Shown here: positions 48,547-57,136 of the stretch, in pieces
How the letters are laid out: each line of letters starts with the position of its first letter
Numbering within the stretch: position 1 is the first letter of the stretch
Origin: Hyphomicrobiales bacterium
GTDB lineage: Bacteria > Pseudomonadota > Alphaproteobacteria > Rhizobiales > Beijerinckiaceae
Assembly: GCA_947454055.1 (NCBI GenBank)
Contig: CANGIS010000006.1
Coordinates: 1-64,000 of the forward strand
Direction of reading: 5' to 3'
Length of the DNA stretch: 64,000 nt
Notes under the pieces: model-generated
What the model saw: only the letters and a program-made list of their open reading frames with translations
Told to the model about the DNA's origin: nothing
The model's database searches: none
Translations under genes and position numbers: made by a program

Positions 48547-48765
48547 ATGAACCGATTTGAACGCCCCCCTCTGATGCCCGGCGAAGCGATCGTCGAATAT
48601 CTCGACGGCGATTTGAAAATCGTGCGGCCGGGTCATTTCGTCCGTTGCGCGGTAACGGGTGCGTCCATTCCGATGGAAGAATTGCGCTATTGGAGCGTTG
48701 AAAAACAGGAAGCCTATGCCACGCGCGAGGCTGTTCTGGCGTCAATCGGAATAAAGAAAGACTAA
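48547..48765 (+). CDS. DUF2093 family protein
   Basis: A 72-residue cytoplasmic protein: MNRFERPPLMPGEAIVEYLD, then GHFVRCAVTGASIPMEELRYWSVEKQEAY. This matches DUF2093, a short alphaproteobacterial family of unknown function commonly next to xseA. The ATG at 48547 has TCCGGA upstream only; an in-frame start at 48484 overlapping xseA is less likely. Confidence 0.85.
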   Translation: MNRFERPPLMPGEAIVEYLDGDLKIVRPGHFVRCAVTGASIPMEELRYWSVEKQEAYATREAVLASIGIKKD

Positions 48766-48777
48766 CGAATACAATTA

Positions 48778-48812
48778 TTTAATAAATCTTTTTGATCAAA
48801 AGATTTATTAAA
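48778..48812. repeat. Perfect 15-bp palindrome over the lpxK stop codon
   Basis: TTTAATAAATCTTTT (48778-48792) and AAAAGATTTATTAAA (48798-48812) pair perfectly around TGATC. It begins 12 bases after the DUF2093 stop, contains the lpxK stop codon, and could act as a bidirectional terminator. Its AT content contrasts with the surrounding sequence. Confidence 0.75.
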
Positions 48813-49762
48813 TTATCGAAATCTGATACCTGTAATCCGATCTCCAGCACCCGGATGGCGTGCAGTGCGTCGTGCGCGGTTTCGCGGATTTTTACGGCAT
48901 CCTTCGTCGTGGTAACCGGCACCAGTCTTTTGGCCTCGGCGTCCGATAACAGGGCTTTTATTTCACTCGGTTGATATCGGTGGTGATCGCCAAACCAACG
49001 CTTTTCGGCCACGATGGCGCCCAATCCTTCGAGCGTTTCGAAAAACTTCTCGGGCCGTCCGATACCGGCAAAGGCAAGCACCTTCAACCCGCGATAGGTC
49101 TCCGCCTGAAGCGCATCCGTTAAAAGCTGGCCATAAAACAGAGCAACCGGAACCGAGCGGACAAACTCCGCAACGGGCGCGATATCCTCGCCGATGACCA
49201 GACACGCATCTACTCTCGACCATTGCGCCCGAAGCGGAGCGCGCAAAGGTCCCGCAGGCAAGCACCAGCCATTGCCGATGCCTTGCCCCGCATCCACCAC
49301 GGCAATCGAAAAATCCTTGTGAAGCGAAGGATTTTGCAACCCGTCATCCATCAGGATCACATCACCCCATTGCGCGGCAAATTCGGCTCCCTTGACCCGA
49401 TCGCGCGCCACCACCGTTGGCGCAACACTGGCCAGAAGCAAGGGCTCGTCGCCGACTTGCCGGCTGCTGTGATGCGCGGGCTCGACCCGAACCGGTCCGA
49501 CCAGCGTTCCACCATAGCCACGACTCAGAAAAACAGGGCGCCTGCCGCGTTCCTTCAAAGCCTCAGCCAGCCTCATGGCGGTCGGCGTCTTGCCGGCCCC
49601 GCCCACCACCAGATTGCCGATGCAGACCACCGGCAGCGTGGCTTTTGCCCCGCCCCGCTTCATGCGACGCCCGGAGAACAAGCCATAAAGAGCCGCCAAT
49701 GGGGCCAGACAGAGCGCCGGAAGTCCTGTCCGCTGCCACCAGAAGGCGGGCGCGCGCATCAT
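48779..49762 (-). CDS. lpxK: Tetraacyldisaccharide 4'-kinase
   Basis: LpxK phosphorylates the 4' position of the lipid A disaccharide at the inner membrane. The 327 residues have an N-terminal membrane-associated helix (LPALCLAPLAALYGLFSG), the P-loop GNLVVGGAGKTPTAMRLAEAL, RPVFLSRGYGG, DEPLLLA and LMDDGLQNPSL. The last ~12 residues (NLINLLIKKIY) use AT-rich codons and lie inside a palindrome, suggesting that the 3' end was altered. It follows waaA by 30 bases. Confidence 0.95.
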   Translation of the reverse strand: MMRAPAFWWQRTGLPALCLAPLAALYGLFSGRRMKRGGAKATLPVVCIGNLVVGGAGKTPTAMRLAEALKERGRRPVFLSRGYGGTLVGPVRVEPAHHSSRQVGDEPLLLASVAPTVVARDRVKGAEFAAQWGDVILMDDGLQNPSLHKDFSIAVVDAGQGIGNGWCLPAGPLRAPLRAQWSRVDACLVIGEDIAPVAEFVRSVPVALFYGQLLTDALQAETYRGLKVLAFAGIGRPEKFFETLEGLGAIVAEKRWFGDHHRYQPSEIKALLSDAEAKRLVPVTTTKDAVKIRETAHDALHAIRVLEIGLQVSDFDNLINLLIKKIY

Positions 49763-49792
49763 GGGGTCGTCCGCGCCGGGTAGGCCATCCGC

Positions 49793-51079
49793 TCAGCCCC
49801 CCAAATGCATTTTGAGGAGATAGGGCGCAATTTCGGCCATCGTGCGTTCCAACGCGCCTCCGATGCTCAACACCGCCTCATTGGCGCGCCGCGCCGTATC
49901 CCGCAAGGCAGCCGTGTCATTCAAAAGCCCGCCCACGGTTTCGGCCAATTCATGCGCGTCATGCACCATGAGAGCGCCACCCGCAGCGTCAATCATCGCA
50001 TAAACCTCGTCGAAATTGTGCACATGCGGCCCGTGCAGCAAGGCCGCCCCCAGTTTGGCGGGTTCAATCGGGTTCTGCCCTCCATGCGGCACCAGCGAAC
50101 CACCGAGAAAAACGAGCGGTGCCAACCGGTAAAACAGGCCCATTTCACCCATCGTATCGGCGATATAAATATCGGTGGCGCTGTCCGGCAGCAGTCCCAT
50201 GGACCGCTGCGAACCGCTCAGCCCTGCCCGCGCGACAAGTTGGGAGATTTCGCGTCCGCGATCGGGGTGCCGCGGCGCAATGACGGTCAACAGGTCCGGA
50301 AACGCCTCGCCCAGCGCGCGATGCACCTCAAGCGCTATCGCCTCCTCGCCCGCATGCGTCGATGCCGCAAGCCAGACAGGCCGCGCCCCGATCATGGCTT
50401 CAAGGCCCGCCACCATCACCGGCGAGGCCGGCGGCGGCGCCGAGTCGAATTTGAGATTGCCCGTCACCGTCACACGCGTGGCCCCCAAACGCACCAGACG
50501 CTCGGCATCTTGTTGCGTTTGCGCCAGACAGAGGTCGAAATGGTCAAACAGAAAATGTGACAACACTGGCAGGTTCCGCCAGCGCCGGAAACTGCGCGGC
50601 GAGATGCGGGCATTGACCAGCACCATCGGAATGGAGCGTTTGCCGACCTCGTGCACCAAATTCGGCCAAATCTCGGATTCGGCGAAAATCACAAGCTCCG
50701 GCCGCCAATGATCGAGGAACCGCCGCGCATAGAGCGGCACGTCGAGGGGGATATATTGATGCGTAGCCCCTTCCGGCAACCGCCGAGCCAACACATTTGC
50801 CGATGTAACGGTCCCCGAAGTGACGATCACGGAAATATCCCGGCTCGCCATTTCCTCGATCAGGGGCAGCAAAGACAGGCACTCGCCGACACTTGCGCCG
50901 TGCACCCACACCACCGGACCGCCCGGCCTGCTGCGCGAAGGCTCGCCACGGCGCTCGCCCAGCCTTGTCCGGTCTTCCTTGTTGCGCCGTGTCCGCTCCA
51001 GAAGAAATAGCGGAATAAACGGACGCGCAGCCTCCGCCGCCAGACGATAGGCCCGAAACGCAAGTGGTGTCCGGCTCAT
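49793..51079 (-). CDS. waaA: 3-deoxy-D-manno-octulosonic acid transferase
   Basis: WaaA (KdtA) adds Kdo residues from CMP-Kdo to lipid IVA at the inner membrane. The 428 residues contain an N-terminal membrane-associated region, the catalytic GASVGECLSLLPLIEEM, the segment IFAESEIWPNLVHEVG, and the CMP-Kdo-binding part with APRHPDRG and VFLGGSLVPHGGQNPIEPAKLG. It overlaps DUF374 by 4 bases upstream and precedes lpxK by 30 bases. Confidence 0.96.
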   Translation of the reverse strand: MSRTPLAFRAYRLAAEAARPFIPLFLLERTRRNKEDRTRLGERRGEPSRSRPGGPVVWVHGASVGECLSLLPLIEEMASRDISVIVTSGTVTSANVLARRLPEGATHQYIPLDVPLYARRFLDHWRPELVIFAESEIWPNLVHEVGKRSIPMVLVNARISPRSFRRWRNLPVLSHFLFDHFDLCLAQTQQDAERLVRLGATRVTVTGNLKFDSAPPPASPVMVAGLEAMIGARPVWLAASTHAGEEAIALEVHRALGEAFPDLLTVIAPRHPDRGREISQLVARAGLSGSQRSMGLLPDSATDIYIADTMGEMGLFYRLAPLVFLGGSLVPHGGQNPIEPAKLGAALLHGPHVHNFDEVYAMIDAAGGALMVHDAHELAETVGGLLNDTAALRDTARRANEAVLSIGGALERTMAEIAPYLLKMHLGG

Positions 51080-51795
51080 CGGTGCTGATCTTTCAGCACG
51101 GCACCGGGATCGACCGTGCCAAGCCGCGCATAGGCCTCATCGTGCAACGCGTCGAGGCTCAGCTCCAGCCGGCGCCGCGCCTCTTCCTGCATCGCCTCGC
51201 TGGCATCGCGTTCGATCCAGATCGGTTCGCCGAGCTTGATGACACCCCGCCCGAACGGCAAACAAATGCTGGTCCGGTCCCAATTTTTCAAATCAATACG
51301 GCGGCTTGTCGCCACAACAACCGGATAAATCGGCCGGCCCGACAGACGCGCCAACGCGACAATGCCGCTACCGGCCACGCGCGCAATCTTCGGCATATCC
51401 GGTGTCATCACGACGATCTCGTCATTCGACAACGCCTTGAGCATGGCGCGAAGACCCGCGGCCCCGCCTTTTTGCTCGACCTTCCGGCCATCCCCGCCCG
51501 ACGCCCGGATCGGCTTGATGCCCATTTTCGCGCACGCCACCGCAATCGCTTCGCCGTCGCCATGGCGCGTGATCATCACCGAAACCGGTGCCCCCTTCCA
51601 CATCAGCAAAGGCAGCATAAAATTCTGCCCGTGCCACATGGTGCAGATAAACGGAGACTCTGCCTTGAGGCGATCAATCAGATCGGCCGGCTCATAGGTA
51701 AAGCGCGTCGTGGCGCGGACGAATTTGAGATACCCTGACAAAAGCATCCCGATGAACGCTTGCAACGCCGGTAATCGGGTGAGGGCTTTCAGCAT
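51076..51795 (-). CDS. Lysophospholipid acyltransferase family protein (DUF374)
   Basis: The 239 residues match the DUF374/LPLAT family: one N-terminal hydrophobic segment, ICTMWHGQNFMLPLL with the catalytic His region, MITRHGDGEAIAVACAKMG, RASGGDGRKVEQKGG and VMTPDMPKIARVAGSGIVALA. By family it transfers an acyl group to a lipid acceptor; its place in a waaA-lpxK operon suggests lipid A or Kdo-lipid A as substrate, which is inference. It overlaps waaA by 4 bases. Confidence 0.85.
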   Translation of the reverse strand: MLKALTRLPALQAFIGMLLSGYLKFVRATTRFTYEPADLIDRLKAESPFICTMWHGQNFMLPLLMWKGAPVSVMITRHGDGEAIAVACAKMGIKPIRASGGDGRKVEQKGGAAGLRAMLKALSNDEIVVMTPDMPKIARVAGSGIVALARLSGRPIYPVVVATSRRIDLKNWDRTSICLPFGRGVIKLGEPIWIERDASEAMQEEARRRLELSLDALHDEAYARLGTVDPGAVLKDQHR

Positions 51796-51822
51796 CTTCT
51801 TTTAAGAAACTTTTCCGTCGAT

Positions 51823-52077
51823 TCAGCCATTTGGCCCGTGATGGGGTTCAAGCAAGCGATGAAGATGCACGATGAAATACCGCATCTGTGCATTGTCGAC
51901 GGTCGCCTGTGCCTTTGCCTTCCAAGCGGCTTGAGCGGTCGCATAATTGGGGAAAATCCCTACAATGTCGAGCCTTTCAAGGTCATTGAACGCCACACTG
52001 TCGAGGTCGACGAGCTCGCCGCCAAAAACAAGGTGAAGCAATTGTTCGCTTTCAGTCGTCTTTTGAAGGTTGGGCAT
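51823..52077 (-). CDS. DUF4170 family protein
   Basis: An 84-residue cytoplasmic protein with LVFGGELVDLDSVAFNDLER, IVGIFPNYATAQAAWKAKAQ and NAQMRYFIVHLHRLLEP, the DUF4170 signature known from Rhizobiales. Function unknown. It is 27 bases upstream of the DUF374 gene in the same direction and is probably the first gene of the DUF4170-DUF374-waaA-lpxK operon. Confidence 0.88.
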   Translation of the reverse strand: MPNLQKTTESEQLLHLVFGGELVDLDSVAFNDLERLDIVGIFPNYATAQAAWKAKAQATVDNAQMRYFIVHLHRLLEPHHGPNG

Positions 52078-52133
52078 GGCTGAATTCCGTTGATTTTATG
52101 AGGCTGAAACGATCGCTCGAGGAGTCGGTGACA

Positions 52134-52183
52134 CCGAAATGCCGCATTGCAAACTGACTTACCCCCCGAAATGCCGCACTGCA
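52134..52183. repeat. Short direct repeat at the 3' end of ubiA
   Basis: Two 18-base copies (CCGAAATGCCGCATTGCA at 52134, and the same with one change at 52166) lie 32 bases apart. The second is the last codons of ubiA; the first lies just downstream of its stop. Confidence 0.7.
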
Positions 52184-53103
52184 GCATCAAGCGCAAGCCC
52201 CGCCAATAGAATAAGCCCCGCATTCCGGTTGGAACGAAAGAGCGCCAAGGCGCCTGGACCGTCTAAAATATCAATCCGGAAGACCTGTACGCCAAGATGC
52301 AACCCGAAAGCCAATAATCCGGCATAGGCCAACGGACCCACGCCCGCCGCACCAAACGCACCGAGCGCGAAAAGGGTCGCCAAGGCATAAAACCCTCCCA
52401 CGGCTGCGGGCGTCCGCCGGCCGAACATCAGCGCGGTCGAGCGAATTCCCGCCAGTGCATCATCCTCGATATCCTGAATAGCGTAGACCGTATCATACCC
52501 CATCGTCCAGAAAATCGCAGCCGCATAGAGACCTACCGCAGGCCACCCCAAAGACCCGAATACAGCCGCCCACCCTATTAGCGCACCCCAAGAAAACGCT
52601 AATCCCAGAACAGCTTGTGGCCAAGAGGTAATCCGCTTCATGAATGGATAGGCAAGCACCGGAAGGATCGAACAGACCCCCAGAACCATCGAAAATCCGT
52701 TCAGCGACACCAACACGCCAATGCCGATAAGGCATTGGGCCAAACAAAACAGGATGCCTGCTTTGACGCTCACCGCGCCGCTGGCGATCGGACGGTTGCG
52801 GGTCCGCTCGACCTTCCGGTCAAGATCGCGATCAACAATGTCGTTATAGGTGGAGCCCGCGCCACGCATCGCGACCGATCCGATCAGAAAGAGCATCATC
52901 AGAAACGGATCGGGATAGGCGCTGCCCCTGACATCCGTCGCCAGCGCCGTCGACCACCAGCACGGCAACACCAAAAGCCACCAGCCAATGGGGCGGTCAA
53001 TACGGGCCAAACGCAAATAAGGCTGCAGCCAAAGCGGCGCGCTTTCATCGACCCAATTGCCCCGCGGGGCATCCGGAACGGATAATTCCGGTGTTGAATT
53101 CAT
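52159..53103 (-). CDS. ubiA: 4-hydroxybenzoate octaprenyltransferase
   Basis: UbiA prenylates 4-hydroxybenzoate, the first membrane step of ubiquinone synthesis. The 314 residues have eight to nine membrane helices and two Asp-rich motifs: NDIVDRDLDRKVERTRNRPI and YDTVYAIQDIEDDALAGIRS. RLARIDRPIGWWLLVLPCWW at the start is typical. The gene serves the quinone pool used by the respiratory chain that includes the cox oxidase. Confidence 0.95.
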   Translation of the reverse strand: MNSTPELSVPDAPRGNWVDESAPLWLQPYLRLARIDRPIGWWLLVLPCWWSTALATDVRGSAYPDPFLMMLFLIGSVAMRGAGSTYNDIVDRDLDRKVERTRNRPIASGAVSVKAGILFCLAQCLIGIGVLVSLNGFSMVLGVCSILPVLAYPFMKRITSWPQAVLGLAFSWGALIGWAAVFGSLGWPAVGLYAAAIFWTMGYDTVYAIQDIEDDALAGIRSTALMFGRRTPAAVGGFYALATLFALGAFGAAGVGPLAYAGLLAFGLHLGVQVFRIDILDGPGALALFRSNRNAGLILLAGLALDAAVRHFGG

Positions 53104-53106
53104 CGG

Positions 53107-53586
53107 TTAGAGTGCGCCTTGCGGTAATTTGACAGGGCCGCCGAGAATATCGCCGGTTCCGCCCAAAGGTTGCCGCTGCGCTGCGCCGCCATTGGCGGCA
53201 GCCTTCTTTTGCTCGTCGGCAACCTTGCACGCATTGGCCTTAGCCGATTCAATCTGGGGCTGCTGGGCCTTGAGATTATCCACCGAGCCGTCAGGAGCAC
53301 GGCACCAGGCGCCATCGCGCTCAAGCGCTGAGATAGCCGTTGAGTTCGATTTGGCCAACTTGGTAAAAGAACTGCAGGCCTCGTCAGCCGTCGGCTTCTT
53401 GTCTTTATAGGACTGGACATGCTGGATCAGATTAACCCGCTCCGCCATGATTTTGCCGAGCGCAGGGCACGGATCATCCACTGCGCGAACGGGCAAAGCC
53501 GATAAGGCGCCCATGAAAGCGAAACCTGCGGCCAAAACAGCCGTCCGAAAGAGAGATTTGCGGAGAAAAACCATTGATTCGCTCAT
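53107..53586 (-). CDS. Secreted protein of unknown function
   Basis: A 159-residue product with a signal peptide (SLFRTAVLAAGFAFMGALSALPVRA, cut before VDDPCP). The mature part has four cysteines (DPCPALGK, ADEACSSF, GAWCRAPDG, NACKVADE), which could form two disulfides, and a Gln/Gly-rich tail. I do not recognise a domain. It lies 3 bases upstream of ubiA in the same direction. An ATG four codons in (MVFLRKSLF) is an alternative start. Confidence 0.65.
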   Translation of the reverse strand: MSESMVFLRKSLFRTAVLAAGFAFMGALSALPVRAVDDPCPALGKIMAERVNLIQHVQSYKDKKPTADEACSSFTKLAKSNSTAISALERDGAWCRAPDGSVDNLKAQQPQIESAKANACKVADEQKKAAANGGAAQRQPLGGTGDILGGPVKLPQGAL

Positions 53587-53702
53587 AACCCTTTTTGTAT
53601 CAGCATCCCTATATCCGGATCAACACGTTTGCCTAGCCGTGCTATGTGGCAGCGGTATGGCAAAACCAGTAGCCCTTCATCCCTTTTACGCGGAGCCGTT
53701 CC

Positions 53703-54449
53703 TTGCCCGATTATGATTACCGAACGCAGCGGCTTTTCGTCGATGACGCTCTCACCGATCAGGGCACGCTGCCGCTTTCGCGCGAAGCCAGCCATTACCT
53801 TGTAACCGTGCTGCGCTTTTCGGAAGGCGACGCGGTACTCGTCTTCAACGGCAAAGACGGCGAATGGCTCGGCAAAATGACCAAAGCCGACCGCAAAGCA
53901 GCCACCCTCACGCTTGTCCGGCAGACAAGGCCGCAGCCCGAACCCACCGATATTGACTACCTCTTTGCACCCATCAAAACCGGCCGGCTCGATTATCTGG
54001 TTCAAAAAGCGGTTGAAATGGGCGCGAGCCGCTTAACGCCCGTCATCACCCGCCATACGCAGTTCTCGCGGTTAAATGCCGAGCGGATGCAGGCCAACAT
54101 GGTTGAAGCCGCCGAACAATGCGGCGTGCTGCATGTCCCCGAGCTGACCCCAGAAATCAAGCTTGATGCGCTTCTCGCCCAATGGCCAGCTACCCGCACG
54201 CTGATTTTTTGCGATGAGCGGGCCGATATCCCGAACCCCGTCGCAGCCCTGCAAGCGACGAAGCCCGGCCCGCTGGCCGTTCTGATCGGGCCGGAAGGCG
54301 GATTTTCTGCCGAGGAACGCGAAATAATCCTCAAAATACCCTCTGTCACGCGGTTGTCGCTTGGTCCGCGCATCTTGCGTGCCGATACGGCTGGCATTGC
54401 CGCGCTTGCGCTTGTGCAAGCTATTTTGGGCGATTGGCGCATGAACTGA
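53703..54449 (+). CDS. rsmE: 16S rRNA (uracil-1498-N3)-methyltransferase
   Basis: RsmE methylates U1498 of 16S rRNA in the 30S subunit. The 248-residue SPOUT-fold protein has an N-terminal PUA-like domain (RTQRLFVDDALTDQGTLPL), KTGRLDYLVQKAVEMGASRL, TRHTQFSRLNAERM, EAAEQCGVLHVPEL and the knot segment LIGPEGGFSAEER with LGPRILRADTA. The start is TTG at 53703, ten bases after CGGAG. It begins the rsmE-gshA-transporter series. Confidence 0.94.
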   Translation: MPDYDYRTQRLFVDDALTDQGTLPLSREASHYLVTVLRFSEGDAVLVFNGKDGEWLGKMTKADRKAATLTLVRQTRPQPEPTDIDYLFAPIKTGRLDYLVQKAVEMGASRLTPVITRHTQFSRLNAERMQANMVEAAEQCGVLHVPELTPEIKLDALLAQWPATRTLIFCDERADIPNPVAALQATKPGPLAVLIGPEGGFSAEEREIILKIPSVTRLSLGPRILRADTAGIAALALVQAILGDWRMN

Positions 54450-54525
54450 TTGCCTCGGTGCCGTAACGCCAGTATTGACCGCCTTCCCTGCCTCTCCTTC
54501 TGAGGCCGGATCATCGAGAGTGCTT

Positions 54526-55899
54526 ATGGCCCGCGACATATCTGATACGACCCCGATTGAAAGCCGTGACGAGCTGGTCGCCTACCTTGAGGCGGGCTCA
54601 AAGCCGCGCGATCGTTTCCGCATTGGCACCGAGCACGAAAAATTTCCCTTCCGCCCAACCTCCAATGAACCGGTTCCTTACGGCGGCGGGCGCGGCATCG
54701 AGGCCTTGCTCAAAGGCATGCAGGAGCGCTTGGGTTGGGAACCGATCCACGACCGCGACAAAATCATCGGCCTGTTTGACACCAAGCACGGCGGCGCGAT
54801 TTCGCTGGAGCCGGGCGGACAATTCGAATTGTCCGGTGCGGCGGTCGAAAATCTGCACGAAACCGCCAAAGAACTCGACGCCCACCTTCAATGTGCGCTC
54901 GAGGTCGGCGATGAACTGGGCATCCAGTTTCTAGCCCTCGGCATGAGCCCGCTCTGGACGCGGGAAGAGACCCCCGTGATGCCCAAGGGCCGCTACGCGA
55001 TCATGACGCGTTACATGCCCAAAGTCGGCACGCGCGGGCTCGATATGATGTATCGCACCTCGACCGTGCAGGTGAATCTCGATTTCGCCTCCGAGGCCGA
55101 TATGGTCAAGAAGTTGCGCACCTCTCTGGCGTTGCAACCATTGGCGACCGCTCTGTTTGCCAATTCCCCCTTTACCGAAGGCTCGCCGAACGGCTTTCAG
55201 TCCGAGCGCTCGCATATCTGGCTTGATACGGATAATCAGCGCAGTGGCATGATCCCGTTTGCTTTTGAGAGCGGCATGAGCTTTGACCGCTATGTCGAAT
55301 GGGCGCTCGACGTGCCAATGTATTTCATCAAGCGCGGCGAAGACTATATTGATGTCGCAGGCTCCTCCTTCCGCGATCTCTTGGCGGGCAAGCATCCCGC
55401 TTTGCCGGGTGAAAAGCCGGTGCTGTCGGATTGGGTCAACCATCTCTCGACGCTGTTCCCCGAAGTGCGCCTGAAGAAATACCTCGAAATGCGCGGTGCC
55501 GATGCAGGCCCCGTCCCGATGCTCAACGCGCTTCCCGCCCTTTGGGTCGGCCTGCTCTATGATGACACGGCGCTGGACGCGGCATGGGATGTCGTTAAAG
55601 CCTGGACGGAAGAAGAGCGCTTCATTATGCGCCGCGATGTGCCGCGTGACGGGGTGAAAACCAGCATACGCCGTCACTCGCTCCGCGATTTGGCCGGCGA
55701 AATCCTGAAAATCTCGCGCTACGGCCTTGAGCGCCGCGCCAGATTGGCCGCCGACGGCAGCGATGAAACCCGGTTTCTCGAGCCGCTCGACACCATCATC
55801 GCCACAGGCAAGACCCAGTCGGATCGGCTGCTCGAGCTTTATCGCGGGGAATGGAAAAACAGCGTTACACCGGCTTTCAAAGCTTTGGCCTATCGTTAA
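54526..55899 (+). CDS. gshA: Glutamate--cysteine ligase
   Basis: GshA makes gamma-glutamylcysteine, the first step of glutathione synthesis. The 457-residue protein is of the alphaproteobacterial/plant type, with KPRDRFRIGTEHEKFPF, GGAISLEPGGQFELSGA, LGMSPLWTREETPVMPKGRY and YRTSTVQVNLDF. The ATG at 54526 follows GAGAG by a short spacer; an ATG at 54475 is in frame but gives no conserved residues. It is 76 bases after rsmE. Confidence 0.95.
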   Translation: MARDISDTTPIESRDELVAYLEAGSKPRDRFRIGTEHEKFPFRPTSNEPVPYGGGRGIEALLKGMQERLGWEPIHDRDKIIGLFDTKHGGAISLEPGGQFELSGAAVENLHETAKELDAHLQCALEVGDELGIQFLALGMSPLWTREETPVMPKGRYAIMTRYMPKVGTRGLDMMYRTSTVQVNLDFASEADMVKKLRTSLALQPLATALFANSPFTEGSPNGFQSERSHIWLDTDNQRSGMIPFAFESGMSFDRYVEWALDVPMYFIKRGEDYIDVAGSSFRDLLAGKHPALPGEKPVLSDWVNHLSTLFPEVRLKKYLEMRGADAGPVPMLNALPALWVGLLYDDTALDAAWDVVKAWTEEERFIMRRDVPRDGVKTSIRRHSLRDLAGEILKISRYGLERRARLAADGSDETRFLEPLDTIIATGKTQSDRLLELYRGEWKNSVTPAFKALAYR

Positions 55900-55906
55900 A
55901 CCCGCA

Positions 55907-56824
55907 ATGACCGGCAAAAGTCCTTCGCCCGCCGTCATGACACGGCTTGACTACCTGCTCTATGGCGTCGTCGTTCTGATCTGGGGATCGTCATGGATTG
56001 CGCTGCGGATGCAACTGGGCACCGTTGCCCCCGAAGTGTCGGTGCTCTGGCGCTTTGCTTTTGCGCTCAGCTTTATGCTGGTATGGGCCATCGTGAAGCG
56101 GGAACGTCTTAGCTTTCCGCTGGCGATCCATGGGCGCTTTGCCGTGTTGGGCGCGCTATTGTTCTCCAGCAATTTCGTGCTGTTTTATTATGGCGGCCTG
56201 ACGACGCCGTCAGGCTTGCTGGCGGTGATCTTTTCCCTCGCCTCGATCCTTAATCTGATGATCGGCTCGGCGCTTATCCGCCAATGGCCCAGCGCCAAAC
56301 TTGCATTGGGAGGCCTGATCGGAGCGGTCGGCAGCGGCCTCATGTTCGCGCCGCAAATCTTAGGTCAGGAATTCGGCTATAGCGCTCTGATCGGACTAGG
56401 TTTTTCCATTTTGGGCACGCTTTGCTTTTGCACCGGCAATGTGGTGGCCGCTTCCCTCCAGCGCCGCAACGTATCGGTCCTGTCGTCGACCGTCTGGGGC
56501 ATGGCCTATGGGGTTATGTCCTTGCTCCTCGTCATCGGAATCGAGGGCAAACGTTTAACGATCGAATGGACCGTGCCCTATTGGAGCGCGTTGGTCTTTC
56601 TCGCCTTTTTCGGCTCGGTGGTGGCTTTTTCCTGCTATCTGACGCTGCTCGGCCGCATCGGGGCGGCCCGCGCGGGCTATTCCACCGTTCTCTTCCCCGT
56701 CATCGCGCTTGGACTTTCGACCCTGCTGGAAGGCTATGTGTGGACGCTGCCCGCCATCGCCGGCTTGGGCTTGGTCGTGATCGGCAATTTCATCGTGCTG
56801 CGTGGTCCGGCCAAAGCGGCCTAA
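55907..56824 (+). CDS. DMT-superfamily (EamA) transporter
   Basis: The 305 residues contain ten membrane helices in two EamA repeats: LYGVVVLIWGSSWIALRMQL starts the first, IGLGFSILGTLCFCTGNVVA the second. They end in VIGNFIVLRGP. Members export or import small metabolites such as amino acids; the substrate cannot be read. The ATG at 55907 is 7 bases after gshA; an ATG at 55937 is possible. Translational coupling to gshA is likely. Confidence 0.88.
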   Translation: MTGKSPSPAVMTRLDYLLYGVVVLIWGSSWIALRMQLGTVAPEVSVLWRFAFALSFMLVWAIVKRERLSFPLAIHGRFAVLGALLFSSNFVLFYYGGLTTPSGLLAVIFSLASILNLMIGSALIRQWPSAKLALGGLIGAVGSGLMFAPQILGQEFGYSALIGLGFSILGTLCFCTGNVVAASLQRRNVSVLSSTVWGMAYGVMSLLLVIGIEGKRLTIEWTVPYWSALVFLAFFGSVVAFSCYLTLLGRIGAARAGYSTVLFPVIALGLSTLLEGYVWTLPAIAGLGLVVIGNFIVLRGPAKAA

Positions 56825-56959
56825 ACTTCCCGTTCACCATAAGATGCAATTGAGGCGGGGAACGTCGCGTTTTACGCATTCCATTTGCCAAGGCTTAACC
56901 GTCCCCGCGCCATTTTGGCGTCGATCGAGCGACACTATCAAGCCCCAAGATAAACGGCC

Positions 56960-57136
56960 ATGGACAAGAAATTGAAACCCAGCGAACACCCTGACAGCGC
57001 CACCGCCGCCCTTCAACACGCGGTGCTTTCCGTCATTTTGCTCGGCGTCATCATGGGCTCGCTGATCCAGATCACCCATATGCTGATCGAGAACCACGAT
57101 AATCTATCGGTGGCGACGCTGGCCCTGCCGCATTAA
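56960..57136 (+). CDS. Small single-span membrane protein (58 residues)
   Basis: An open frame from ATG at 56960 to TAA at 57136 codes MDKKLKPSEHPDSATAALQ, one membrane helix (about 20-41, HAVLSVILLGVIMGSLIQI) and a short polar tail. The end overlaps the DUF937 stop by 4 bases, convergently. The helix and charge pattern look genuine, but I know no homologue and no strong ribosome-binding site is present. Confidence 0.5.
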   Translation: MDKKLKPSEHPDSATAALQHAVLSVILLGVIMGSLIQITHMLIENHDNLSVATLALPH

